From contig DAIPXZ010000002.1 of the NCBI GenBank assembly GCA_036782995.1, positions 186,001 through 250,000 of the forward strand: a DNA stretch of 64,000 nucleotides, read 5' to 3'. Shown piece by piece: positions 52,805-61,470 of the stretch. This DNA comes from DAIPXZ01 sp036782995 (GTDB lineage: Bacteria; Bacillota; Clostridia; Saccharofermentanales; Saccharofermentanaceae). Under the pieces are notes generated by a model. It was not told the DNA's origin. It did not search any database and was given only the letters and a program-made list of their open reading frames with translations. How positions within the stretch are numbered: the stretch's first letter is position 1; every line of letters begins with the position of its first letter. A program made the position numbers and the translations under genes.

Positions 52805-53710
52805 TCATTGCAATTGACTATCAATGAAATCCTGAATGGCGTTGACGGCATCTTCAATGGATGGTGCATAAATCACGTGCTCAACTAAATCCTTGAAGAA
52901 AATAACGCTTAAAATGCAAAGAGTAATCATGATGACGAGCGCAATGATGTACCAAATCATGACGGCACGAGAGAGATTCTTGCGGCTCTTTTTCTTTCCT
53001 GCCACAGTAAGAATAATCGAAAAAATAAAGCCGATAACCGGAATCGTATAGAGAAGCAATAAGAAGAATGCTCCAGCAGTCGATAAAGGCTTATACTCCG
53101 GTGGTAAAACAATTGGCTGATCTTTCTTTTCTTCTTCAGGCTGATATTGTGGTTGATTAACCGGTGTGAAATCCTCCATCGACGAGACGGATGTCATCGG
53201 TTCTTCGATAACCGTATCGACAACGACAGGGGTAGCTTCAACAACAGGTACAGCAGCGACAACAGGTGTTGGCACAGGTGTACTATCTTGAACATCCTCA
53301 ATAATCGGTGCGCCTGGATCGAATTTAGCTATCGGAACATCCTTCACTTCTTCCACTTCAACAGTATTCGAATTATCCGGCAATGATACAAGATTGACCA
53401 CTTTAGCCTCTTCGATTGCCTCTTCCGCTGGCACTTCTGGTGCGGAAACGACTTCCGGCTCTGCGCTAACGGTTACTTCTTCGATTGTTTCTTCTACAGG
53501 CGCTTCCGATTCGGAAACAACTTCCGGCTCTGCGCTCACAGCTACTTCTTCGATTGCCTCTTCGGTCGCATCTTTCGGGACCTCATCGACATCGTCCATG
53601 ACTTCTTCTGCTGATTCAGGGGCTTCATTTAAGGACACCACAGGGGTGCCACAGACCGAGCAAAACTTTACACTCGAATCCAATTCTGCGTTGCATGATG
53701 AACATTTCAT
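52805..53710 (-). CDS. Zinc-ribbon membrane protein with acidic repeat linker
   Basis: 301 residues. An N-terminal zinc ribbon (CSSCNAEL...FCSVCGTPV) is followed by a long acidic Glu/Val/Pro linker (about 30-195) with an imperfect tandem repeat of about 23 residues (EETIEEVTVSAEPEVVSAPE and variants) and two C-terminal membrane helices (about 212-236 and 247-270). The function is unknown; proteins of this layout are common and poorly characterised in Clostridia. TATAAT lies at 53748-53753. Confidence 0.75.
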   Translation of the reverse strand: MKCSSCNAELDSSVKFCSVCGTPVVSLNEAPESAEEVMDDVDEVPKDATEEAIEEVAVSAEPEVVSESEAPVEETIEEVTVSAEPEVVSAPEVPAEEAIEEAKVVNLVSLPDNSNTVEVEEVKDVPIAKFDPGAPIIEDVQDSTPVPTPVVAAVPVVEATPVVVDTVIEEPMTSVSSMEDFTPVNQPQYQPEEEKKDQPIVLPPEYKPLSTAGAFFLLLLYTIPVIGFIFSIILTVAGKKKSRKNLSRAVMIWYIIALVIMITLCILSVIFFKDLVEHVIYAPSIEDAVNAIQDFIDSQLQ

Positions 53711-53747
53711 AGAATGTACCTCCTATCCTGGCAAGTCAGTTACATTC

Positions 53748-53753
53748 ATTATA
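53748..53753 (-). promoter_or_regulatory. -10 element before the zinc-ribbon gene
   Basis: Perfect TATAAT on the minus strand 38 bases before the start codon; no good -35 at the usual distance. Confidence 0.45.
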
Positions 53754-53832
53754 GCATCGCATATTCGCTTTGCGGTCATATTCACGGAAAATAAACATTT
53801 TTATTTGAAGAGTTCGTCCGTTCCATAAAACA

Positions 53833-53869
53833 ACAAAAAAAGATTCCGAAGAAAAATCTTCAGAATCTT
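53833..53869 (-). terminator. Rho-independent terminator after tRNA-Val
   Basis: Minus strand AAGATTCTGAAGA, TTTT loop, TCTTCGGAATCTT then six T. It begins at the very 3' end of the tRNA. Confidence 0.9.
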
Positions 53870-53945
53870 GGTGGGTAGTATTGGACTCGAACCAACGACC
53901 CCTTGCATGTCAAGCAAGTACTCTAACCAGCTGAGCTAACCACCC
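53869..53945 (-). tRNA. tRNA-Val (anticodon GAC)
   Basis: Cloverleaf read on the minus strand: acceptor GGGTGGT/ACTACCC, D-stem GCTC/GAGT, anticodon stem CTTGC/GCAAG with loop TTGACAT (anticodon GAC), T-stem GTTGG/CCAAT with TTCGAGT loop, and encoded CCA. It stands alone with its own promoter and terminator. Confidence 0.95.
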
Positions 53946-53956
53946 GAACGTTTGAC

Positions 53957-53985
53957 ATTATACTTGATGAATGCCAAGTTGTCCA
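53957..53985 (-). promoter_or_regulatory. Promoter of tRNA-Val
   Basis: Minus strand TGGACA, 17-base spacer, TATAAT, ending 11 bases before the tRNA 5' end. Confidence 0.75.
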
Positions 53986-54030
53986 GCAATAATTACACAC
54001 TCTCTCCAATTCGATTCATGGCATGATTTA

Positions 54031-57000
54031 TCATGTTTTCGGAATCGTTGCGATGATATATTGTCCGCTTTGAAGAGTCAATCGCATCGTACGATTTCCC
54101 GGATTCGTTGTATTGAGCTTTTTCCCTGTCGCCGAATAGCGGTTAATGGTCATATATCGGAGTGAGATGTCCGATTCGATGACGAATTGTTGCTGCGAAT
54201 CCGTACTATTCGTTATCACGAGATACACGTTATCATCCGTGGCAAATGCATACGACGAAAGAAGCGGTGTATAGGGTGTATCCTCATTGTATTTAAGTGG
54301 TGCTGCCCAAGTGGTTTCCGTAGGGCGTGCATTCTCTATGATACCCAGCTTGTTCATAACGCGAAGCATTGTCATTTGATTCGATGCCTGTTGCGCTCGA
54401 TTGTCTTCCGATAGCATATCGTCCGAGAATAGCAGCTCCGATTCAATATCGCCGCTAAACGAGCTCATTTGTAAATCCACCATCATGGTTGATGTATAGT
54501 GGCCGACATCGCTCAAGAAGAAGTCGACATACATAGCAGCCGAAATCTCATTTTGATTCAGAATAATCTGGTTCTCCGACACGGTCTCCGAAATCATTTC
54601 GACAGTCGACGAGGAAATGAATTCCCCACTGGTATCCAAAGGTCGGGAAATAATTCGCGGAATACCATCCTTATAATCTAAATACATCTTTTGCAAAACA
54701 TTTGAATAAAGATCAGATTCTGAATCAACAGCTAGCAAAGAAGCATTCGACATACGGAAATCTGACGTATGATAATCTGCCAAGGACTGCATCGTTCCAC
54801 CCGAATAAATCATTCCATCAAGATAGACCGCGCGGTCCTTCATATCCATATAATGAAGTGAGTCGGTGAAAAGAGACATCACATAATCCACATAGCTTCC
54901 ACGTTGCAAATCACTCTCGAAAAGCCCGTTATCATCGCGTATTTCAATCACAAATCGATCGAACTGACGACTCCATGGAACCGCCGTGCCATTATCAATA
55001 CGAAGCTTACCGTATGGGTCAGAAATACTGCCGCAAAGATAGCCCATCAATGCGTCAACATCTTCCTTTCCCACCGATGAATCAATTACAATCCAAGGAT
55101 TTGCACCACTTTGCTTAATTAACCGAAGAGAAGCCTCCAAAGAACGAACATTATTCATCGTCTGTCCGTTCTCATTGCACATCAAGGGTTCATTTCCGAC
55201 TGCGAGAAAAACATCATCGGTATGCGACCCGACCATGCCGATTTCCAAATTATCCAATCGAATATAGGATGGGCTCGCTGTCGCTACAGCGTCTGCAAGT
55301 GATGGTGCAATCATCGGATCGGCGTATGATTCTCGACCTAGATTCACACCGTCAACATATAGATCTCCGCTACCATAAAAACCGATATTTAGAGTAAGCG
55401 AAACAGTATCTTGTGATACCGAAGCCGGCCACGCAAAAACATAAGAGTATTGCCGCCAATTACCTCCGACGTCAGAGAAAGTCGTTCCTATCGGTTCACC
55501 TACACCGGCAAGCCATACCATGACCGCGTCATCCTCGATATTGGATTGTTTGAGCCATACATCAATACGATAGAAGGTTTTTTCCTCCATTGGAATGACA
55601 TTATCGCGGGAAATCACCTGTGATACGAAATGCGGATTATCTTCTGCCTCACCGTTATTAGCCCCGCCAAACAAATGCAAGGCTCGTTGACCCGTGGCTT
55701 GTGGCGAATCAGAGACAGTTTGCGCTGTCGTGTTTTCGCCATATACATTCCATACACACGCATCTGCCGCTCTGCTATCCGATCCAATAGAAGAAACCGG
55801 AGCAGAAAGGTAACACATATCTCCATCGCGCACATCATCTTCAGCAATGATCTCATCAATTTTTACTTTGGTAAATAAAGATGTAAAGTACACATTGTTT
55901 TCGTGTGATACAACAATTCGATCACCAGAAGCCACACCAAACGCACCCGCGTTGGTCGTTTCACCCGCTGTTACACTTTCCCATTTATCATTGCTTTCGG
56001 AAAAAGAATATACCGTTCCGAGATCATCCAAAAGAAGAATTTCGCCAGTCGGGAAAACGGAAATCTCTTCAGGAGTCATCGTTCCGCCTAAAAGGCATTC
56101 ATGCCGAGTAAATTGGAATGATTCACTCTCGTCATTCCACGTTCCGATTGCCATCTGCCCGAGACTGCCTACTAATACAAACCTTCCGTTCGAATATGAA
56201 GAAGCAACCCAATTATCGTTAACAGAAAACAATTCATCGGACGACAGTTCACGGAATACCGTTCCGTTGGAGGAAGTAAAAAGCGCGCCATGCTTACCCG
56301 CTAATATGATATGCGTACCATCACTCACAGCGGTTTGTAAATCCTCGTTGGTAGAAATATTCGATGCAACAACTCCCGTGCTGGTAGCCGTTAATACCAA
56401 ACCTTTCTCACCACAGGCGATTCCGACTTTCCCAATGGAAGAAACGGCAAGAATTTGTGGAGAAAGATCATCCTCTGGCGTTATCGTGCTCCATGTTCTA
56501 CCATCCGAGGATATATAGAACACACCACACGAAGTGACCGCACAATATCTACCATCCGATGCCGATATATCAATAATAGGATCCTTGGTCAAATCTGAGG
56601 AAATACTAATAGGCGAAGTCGACAAGATGTCGGAAATCACCGTGCCATTTTCACAAAGTGCCATCGTTATCTTGTCGCTAGATGAAAATCCGACAATGTT
56701 CGTATTCGAATATAAGCCATTTGTATCTTCTTGGAGATTCCAAATGCCGAATTGGTTAACCTGATAATCTAGAATTTGTGCATCGAGCTTTTCGGTCATT
56801 TTTCCGGTTTCATCAACAGAAAGAATACGAAGCTCTCCACCCGAATAGAAGCCATTGGTCATGCTTTCAGGGATGTTCGATGACTGTTTTAGGTAAATAT
56901 AGTCGTCTTGTGCATCCTGTAAGGTGAAAACATCTTCAACATATGTGTTTTCGAAGGAAGGATCCATAACTAAATTCGTGCTAGGAATCGAGCTGAGATT

Positions 57001-57207
57001 AACGCCATAGCCACCTGCAGGAATGCCGGTGGACGTCGCATTTACGCGAACCGTTTGATACTCGGATAACTCACCAAATATTCCGAGACTGATAAAAATA
57101 AACACAGCCGCCAGGGTAAAACATGTAATGGTAATCCACGCAACAACAAACGGGCGTTTGCGAAAACGCTCGCTTAACCTTCCGTTACGTCGAAACCAAG
57201 GAAACAT
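54031..57207 (-). CDS. Very large membrane-anchored extracellular protein with propeller-like and carbohydrate-binding-like parts
   Basis: 1058 residues; no family is recognised with confidence. A basic cytoplasmic N-terminus and one membrane helix (about 23-44) anchor it. Residues about 200-460 contain repeated units such as YCAVTSCGVFYISSDGRTWS and IILAGKHGALFTSSNGTVFR, as in YCF48/sialidase-type beta-propellers. Residues about 520-665 resemble a jelly-roll carbohydrate-binding module (WRQYSYVFAWPA, GDLYVDGVNLG). The rest includes FLAVGNEP and a possible glycosidase-like barrel. GGAGG 8 bases before the ATG. It begins directly after the CPBP stop with no gap. A cell-surface polysaccharide role is only inferred. 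Confidence 0.6.
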   Translation of the reverse strand: MFPWFRRNGRLSERFRKRPFVVAWITITCFTLAAVFIFISLGIFGELSEYQTVRVNATSTGIPAGGYGVNLSSIPSTNLVMDPSFENTYVEDVFTLQDAQDDYIYLKQSSNIPESMTNGFYSGGELRILSVDETGKMTEKLDAQILDYQVNQFGIWNLQEDTNGLYSNTNIVGFSSSDKITMALCENGTVISDILSTSPISISSDLTKDPIIDISASDGRYCAVTSCGVFYISSDGRTWSTITPEDDLSPQILAVSSIGKVGIACGEKGLVLTATSTGVVASNISTNEDLQTAVSDGTHIILAGKHGALFTSSNGTVFRELSSDELFSVNDNWVASSYSNGRFVLVGSLGQMAIGTWNDESESFQFTRHECLLGGTMTPEEISVFPTGEILLLDDLGTVYSFSESNDKWESVTAGETTNAGAFGVASGDRIVVSHENNVYFTSLFTKVKIDEIIAEDDVRDGDMCYLSAPVSSIGSDSRAADACVWNVYGENTTAQTVSDSPQATGQRALHLFGGANNGEAEDNPHFVSQVISRDNVIPMEEKTFYRIDVWLKQSNIEDDAVMVWLAGVGEPIGTTFSDVGGNWRQYSYVFAWPASVSQDTVSLTLNIGFYGSGDLYVDGVNLGRESYADPMIAPSLADAVATASPSYIRLDNLEIGMVGSHTDDVFLAVGNEPLMCNENGQTMNNVRSLEASLRLIKQSGANPWIVIDSSVGKEDVDALMGYLCGSISDPYGKLRIDNGTAVPWSRQFDRFVIEIRDDNGLFESDLQRGSYVDYVMSLFTDSLHYMDMKDRAVYLDGMIYSGGTMQSLADYHTSDFRMSNASLLAVDSESDLYSNVLQKMYLDYKDGIPRIISRPLDTSGEFISSSTVEMISETVSENQIILNQNEISAAMYVDFFLSDVGHYTSTMMVDLQMSSFSGDIESELLFSDDMLSEDNRAQQASNQMTMLRVMNKLGIIENARPTETTWAAPLKYNEDTPYTPLLSSYAFATDDNVYLVITNSTDSQQQFVIESDISLRYMTINRYSATGKKLNTTNPGNRTMRLTLQSGQYIIATIPKT

Positions 57208-58077
57208 TTAGACTACCTCCGAGGAAATCCCCTCTAAACGCATCTTGTCTTTCAGTTCGAGTTCCATAGCCGCTCGTCTCTTTTTTGAAAGATAGAAGAA
57301 GCATACCGGTAGCAACAACATGGCAAACAATTCAAGCAAGTAAATGATAACGGTTAGAACGACATCGTTTTCGGGAATTAACATCGGGATCACGCCACCA
57401 AAGAGATTAAATACCATGTGCATAAGAATGGAAGCCCAAATACTTCTTGTCAAATAATATATCGAGCCAAGTGCCAAACCTCCGAAGAAAGCATAGATAA
57501 TCTGAATCGGCTGCCCATGCAAAAGACCGAACAATAATGATGTAGTGATAATCGCAATCGACGGGCGTGAACAGGAAAGCATCGAGTCCAAAACCACACC
57601 GCGGAACATAAACTCCTCGACAAAAGGAATAAGCAGCACAGTACACGCCATCTCGATGACCTTCTCCGCAAATATTGGCGATGATTCATCCATCATTTCC
57701 GTATACTCGGCCAAGGAATCACTAATAAAAGGTACATCAAAGTTCGATATCAAATAATCGACACCCAGAAAATACATAGAGGAAAATCCTGCCATGCCAA
57801 AAGCAATCAATGCAATAATACCGATAGTTTTTCCATCGAGCTTATGCCCCATAATCGTATTTGTCTGGGTCATTGTACGAACAAGCATGAAAATACCAAA
57901 AATGCAAAGTGAAATAATGGCATCCACAAGAGTAAATGTGCCCGTGTGGTTAGATAAATCATCATCGAAAATAGCAGCCACAGCAACACCTGCAATAATT
58001 GCTGAAATAAAATAGAGTGCAATCGTAACTGCCGGAACAATGGTATAACTTAAAAAGCGTTTTGCGTGTATATTCAT
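57208..58077 (-). CDS. CPBP-family intramembrane metalloprotease
   Basis: 289 residues, about seven membrane helices. The CPBP/Abi motifs are present: PFVEEFMFRGVV (EExxxR), LLFGLLHGQPIQIIYAF and SIWASILMHMVFNLFGG with the second histidine. Such proteases act on membrane substrates or bacteriocin immunity. Its start overlaps the DUF1292-like gene by ATGA and it abuts the large surface protein gene, so all three are translated together; a functional link to the surface protein is possible. Confidence 0.88.
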   Translation of the reverse strand: MNIHAKRFLSYTIVPAVTIALYFISAIIAGVAVAAIFDDDLSNHTGTFTLVDAIISLCIFGIFMLVRTMTQTNTIMGHKLDGKTIGIIALIAFGMAGFSSMYFLGVDYLISNFDVPFISDSLAEYTEMMDESSPIFAEKVIEMACTVLLIPFVEEFMFRGVVLDSMLSCSRPSIAIITTSLLFGLLHGQPIQIIYAFFGGLALGSIYYLTRSIWASILMHMVFNLFGGVIPMLIPENDVVLTVIIYLLELFAMLLLPVCFFYLSKKRRAAMELELKDKMRLEGISSEVV

Positions 58078-58460
58078 GCTTTCGTCGTTCCTCCTGCAAG
58101 AGAAGATGATTTATTGGGATTTGTCGCATCAAAACGACGCATAAAAACGGAAAAAGCGGCGTTCAATTCTTTCTCGCTTTTAATCGAATAAAAGTATTGA
58201 TCTCCGTTTTTGGCAAATTCCGTGCGCATAATAACGAGCTCGGGGTCAGCATGATTGCCATCATCGGGCTCGTAATTATACATCACAGCATATTCAATTT
58301 TATCTATGAAAAACGAATCAATCATCGAAAGGTAATATTCTTTACCATTCGATGCGTCGCGGATGATGGCTAATGCATCCTCCGAATGATTCGAGCGATG
58401 CGGAAAAAACCCGAAAGCGGGCTTCTTCGACTTACTCTTCTTCGTCTGCGTCGTCTTCAT
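58074..58460 (-). CDS. DUF1292-like protein, basic N-terminus
   Basis: About 128 residues from the ATG at 58460. After a Lys-rich N-terminus (KTTQTKKSKSKKPAFGF) comes a DUF1292-type domain (IIRDASNGKEYYLSMIDSFF...EYAVMYNYEPDD...PELVIMRTEF). Its 5' end overlaps the preceding DUF1292 gene by about 29 bases; the start is uncertain. It looks like a diverged paralog of that neighbour. Function unknown. Confidence 0.65.
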   Translation of the reverse strand: MKTTQTKKSKSKKPAFGFFPHRSNHSEDALAIIRDASNGKEYYLSMIDSFFIDKIEYAVMYNYEPDDGNHADPELVIMRTEFAKNGDQYFYSIKSEKELNAAFSVFMRRFDATNPNKSSSLAGGTTKA

Positions 58461-58791
58461 CTTCGATTTCTGCTTCCTCGCAAAGACGGTCATACTCGGC
58501 ATAAATTGCATCTGCTTCTTCTTCGTCTAAGCTCATCAAGCCTTCTTCACCGTCTTCGAGTTCGACAACCTTAGTAATCACCAATTCAGGCTCTTCATCG
58601 TCCATCGTAACAAGCACGCAATAAGACTTATTATTGAATTCGAAATCATCGACTAAAGCCAATTGATACTCTTCACCAGTCTCGGCATCAACCATCGTGA
58701 TGATCGCTTCGTCTTCGCAGCCGCAATTGCAGCCTTCTTCATTCTCGTCACAATCGTCGTGATCACAGCCACAACCACAATCATATAACAT
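58432..58791 (-). CDS. DUF1292 protein with Cys/Asp-rich N-terminus
   Basis: 119 residues from the ATG at 58791, spaced 7 bases from GGAGG; the ATG at 58797 touches the site. The DUF1292 domain (IITMVDAETGEEYQLALVDDF...PELVITKVV) is normal, but the first 30 residues hold eight cysteines among Asp/Glu (YDCGCGCDHDDCDENEEGCN), which suggests metal binding. It is in the conserved ireB-ruvX-DUF1292 group of Bacillota; role unknown. Confidence 0.85.
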   Translation of the reverse strand: MLYDCGCGCDHDDCDENEEGCNCGCEDEAIITMVDAETGEEYQLALVDDFEFNNKSYCVLVTMDDEEPELVITKVVELEDGEEGLMSLDEEEADAIYAEYDRLCEEAEIEDEDDADEEE

Positions 58792-58876
58792 AAACATTCC
58801 TCCGTGTTGAATAATCTCATCCAATTAATCCTGCGCTTCTGATGCGCAAGACGATTCATTATACCATGAAATATTC

Positions 58877-59299
58877 TCAGTTGCGATGCATATCTAAATA
58901 CTCACGTAAAATGATTTCTGCAGCAACCTGATCAATTACATTTTTCTTCTTACGCCCGTCAAAACCGGTCTGTCTCAAATATTGAGAAGCAATCACCGTG
59001 GTGTATCTCTCATCTCGAAATTCAGGCTTGATGCCGACAGCTTCTTCGATTTTTCTACCAAAAGCATTGGCCTTACGTTCCGATTCGCTCTCTGTACCGT
59101 CAGTTCTCTTCGGTCGACCCATGACAATCGTATCGACTGTTTTCTCTTTCACAATTTCGGCAATCCTATGCAATGCAAATGCATCATCTTCACCATTCCA
59201 AGAAATCGTCTCGAATCCTTGGGCAAGCATGCGAAGCGGATCACTCAGTGCAATGCCGATTCTGCGCGTGCCAAAATCGATTCCCATCACTCGACTCAT
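58877..59299 (-). CDS. ruvX: Holliday junction resolvase-like RuvX (YqgF)
   Basis: 140 residues. RNase H-like fold with MGIDFGTRRIGIALSDPLRMLA, TIVMGRPKRTDGTES, FRDERYTTVIA and the final Asp in DQVAAEIILREYL. Implicated in pre-16S rRNA processing and possibly recombination. 13 bases after ireB. Confidence 0.95.
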   Translation of the reverse strand: MSRVMGIDFGTRRIGIALSDPLRMLAQGFETISWNGEDDAFALHRIAEIVKEKTVDTIVMGRPKRTDGTESESERKANAFGRKIEEAVGIKPEFRDERYTTVIASQYLRQTGFDGRKKKNVIDQVAAEIILREYLDMHRN

Positions 59300-59312
59300 C
59301 AGTCACCCATCC

Positions 59313-59576
59313 TCAGCCCTTATTCTTCATCTGAGAACAATACTCGCGAACAATCACTTCTAGTAATTCATCACGTTCCATACGACGAATCACTCCGCGT
59401 GCACCTTTATAATTGGTGATATAGGTCGGATCGCCCGAAAGGAAATAACCAACTAATTGATTAATCGGATTATATCCCTTCTCCTCTAAAGCTTCCAAAA
59501 CAAAGGTCATCAATTCACGAACGTCTTCCGACTTATCCATATTGAACGAAAACCTTGCTGTCTCTGAACTAACCAT
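59313..59576 (-). CDS. ireB: IreB family regulatory phosphoprotein (DUF965)
   Basis: 87 residues from the ATG at 59576 (GGAGG 8 bases upstream). RELMTFVLEALEEKGYNPIN and QLVGYFLSGDPTYITNYKGA are diagnostic. In enterococci it is a substrate of the PASTA kinase IreK that controls cephalosporin resistance. First gene of ireB-ruvX-DUF1292. Confidence 0.95.
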   Translation of the reverse strand: MVSSETARFSFNMDKSEDVRELMTFVLEALEEKGYNPINQLVGYFLSGDPTYITNYKGARGVIRRMERDELLEVIVREYCSQMKNKG

Positions 59577-59610
59577 ATCGAACACCTCCAAGCATAAAAG
59601 AACTATATTA

Positions 59611-59641
59611 ATATTAACACAGTGCCTTCGAAAATCGTCAA
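59611..59641 (-). promoter_or_regulatory. Candidate ireB promoter
   Basis: Minus strand TTGACG, 18-19 base spacer, TTAATA/TAATAT, about 35 bases before ireB. Confidence 0.45.
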
Positions 59642-59702
59642 AAAATATAGCGAATTAATCATTTTTTCATAATGATTATCTACATATCGCGAAGAAATCA
59701 GA

Positions 59703-60998
59703 TTATTCCGCCCGTTGAAATGGAATTCGTACGATATCTCCGGGCTCAAATGGCGCACTATTTGTAATGTCACAGGCATTACCGCGTGATTTTAGGTATT
59801 CTGCCGAATAGCCCGTAAAGGAGCCGTCATCGTGAAGTTTTTCAACCAGAACATCAACCGGTTTTCCTTCATATCGGGAAAGAATACTGTTTTCCATCTG
59901 CTCAGACAGCAAACGGAAGGCCTCTGCCCGACGTGCTTGCACCTCCGGAGATACATGCTCTTTCATCGCGGCAGCTTTAGTCCCATCCCTTTTGGAATAA
60001 GGAAAAACATGAATATGTGAAAAGGATATCTTCTTGCAAAACGCCATGCTCGCATCATGCTCTTCTTCCGTTTCACCCGGAAATCCTACAATAATATCGG
60101 TCGTGAAGAGCGCTTGTGGCATTGCCTCTCGAATTTGCATAACCACGGCTTCATATTCCGCCGACGTATACTTTCGATTCATGCGAGCAAGCACCGTATC
60201 GCATCCACTTTGCAAGGAAAGATGAAAATGTGGACAAAGCTTACTGAGTGTTTTGATGGTGGAAATAAAAGCCGGTGTAATGGAATAAGGCTCTAATGAC
60301 CCCAGTCTTATTCGTCGTACATTCGGGATGGCTTCAATCGCAACCAGTAATTCGCTCAAGGCAGAAATATCATGTCCAAGTTCTTTTTCAAACGAGCAAA
60401 TATGGATGCCAGTTAATACAAATTCGTGAAAACCACGTAATCCGAGCGCCTCAATTTCCTGTAAGATTGCTTCACGAGATCGGCTTCTCACGCGTCCGCG
60501 CGCAAAAGGGATAATGCAATAGGAGCAAAAATTATTACAGCCGTCCTCAATCTTGATAAATGCGCGCGTCTCTTCCCGAGAAAGTACCGGACCGCGCTCA
60601 AAATAATCTGTCTCAATTGGCAGCTGTGCAATGCTATTTTTCGCTTCCGAATCGTTTTTCGACAGAGCCATATAGGCTTCGACTTCATCAACGATACTCG
60701 ACCTGCCCGCCGTTCCAAAAGAAAGGTCCGCGAGCTGCTCATTTTCGTTCATTTCAACATGACAGCCCATCGCTACAATAACCGCATTCGGCGCCGTTTT
60801 TCGTGCCTTTCGAATCATCTGACGAGACTTCCTATCCGCCTCCCCTGTCACGGTGCAGGTATTGACGATATACACATCAGCCTCTTGGGGACAATCCGTC
60901 GTTTTATACCCTCGATTCTCGAATGATGCGCGCACGGCATCTGTCTCATATCGATTCACTTTGCATCCCAAAGACAGAAAGAAAACATTCTTAGACAT
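59703..60998 (-). CDS. mtaB: tRNA (N6-threonylcarbamoyladenosine37-C2)-methylthiotransferase MtaB
   Basis: 431 residues. N-terminal MTTase domain SLGCKVNRYETDAV with VYIVNTCTVTGEADRKSRQ and the third cysteine in GCHVEMNE; radical SAM motif GCNNFCSYCIIPFARGR; C-terminal TRAM domain. It converts t6A to ms2t6A in tRNAs reading ANN codons. The CKVN signature separates it from MiaB and RimO. Confidence 0.95.
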   Translation of the reverse strand: MSKNVFFLSLGCKVNRYETDAVRASFENRGYKTTDCPQEADVYIVNTCTVTGEADRKSRQMIRKARKTAPNAVIVAMGCHVEMNENEQLADLSFGTAGRSSIVDEVEAYMALSKNDSEAKNSIAQLPIETDYFERGPVLSREETRAFIKIEDGCNNFCSYCIIPFARGRVRSRSREAILQEIEALGLRGFHEFVLTGIHICSFEKELGHDISALSELLVAIEAIPNVRRIRLGSLEPYSITPAFISTIKTLSKLCPHFHLSLQSGCDTVLARMNRKYTSAEYEAVVMQIREAMPQALFTTDIIVGFPGETEEEHDASMAFCKKISFSHIHVFPYSKRDGTKAAAMKEHVSPEVQARRAEAFRLLSEQMENSILSRYEGKPVDVLVEKLHDDGSFTGYSAEYLKSRGNACDITNSAPFEPGDIVRIPFQRAE

Positions 60999-61032
60999 AC
61001 ACTACAACCTTTACATATCACGATTCTTTGCA

Positions 61033-61060
61033 TTGACAGAAGCACTTCATGTGCTAAACT
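61033..61060 (+). promoter_or_regulatory. Promoter of the HPr-like gene
   Basis: TTGACA, 16-base spacer, TAAACT, 67 bases before the start codon; the -35 is a perfect match. Confidence 0.7.
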
Positions 61061-61127
61061 AATTTACATAAAAGAGCTCGAAAAAGCAATGCTTTGTTCG
61101 GGCATGGTCACTAAGGAGGATTCCCGT

Positions 61128-61361
61128 ATGGTTCGTTTTCCGATTCGTTTTAATGGCATTACTGATGTGAAGGACTTTGTTCATATCGTTAATTCTTATC
61201 CTTATGACGTTGATTTATCTTGTGGTCGATATGTGGTGGATGCGAAATCCATCATGGGCATTTTCAGTTTAGAGCTGCAATCCGCTATTGACCTCGAAAT
61301 TCACAGCAACACATGTGATGATTTAGTCGAAGCATTGACGCGATTCCGCACTGAAGACTGA
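61128..61361 (+). CDS. HPr-like protein lacking the active-site histidine
   Basis: 77 residues from the ATG at 61128 (AAGGAGG upstream). The HPr fold is recognisable from VDAKSIMGIFSLEL, which matches the regulatory Ser46 region, and an HPr-like length. Where HPr has H-A-R-P this protein has VNSYPYDVDL, so it cannot accept phosphate from enzyme I at His15. It may be a regulatory Crh-like protein or have an unrelated role. Monocistronic, with its own promoter and terminator. Confidence 0.8.
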   Translation: MVRFPIRFNGITDVKDFVHIVNSYPYDVDLSCGRYVVDAKSIMGIFSLELQSAIDLEIHSNTCDDLVEALTRFRTED

Positions 61362-61409
61362 TTGCGTCTTCGCTTACCATTCATCCAAGCATTACGTCTG
61401 TAACATCAT

Positions 61410-61450
61410 AGCGAAAAGAACGGAACCTCGCTCCGCCTTTTCGCTTTTTT
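61410..61450 (+). terminator. Rho-independent terminator after the HPr-like gene
   Basis: AGCGAAAAG-aa-CGGA pairs with TCCG-cc-TTTTCGCT, followed by six T. It also lies just past the 3' end of rnr but has no U-tract on that strand. Confidence 0.85.
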
Positions 61451-61470
61451 CTTGGCGCATCAGAGCAAAA

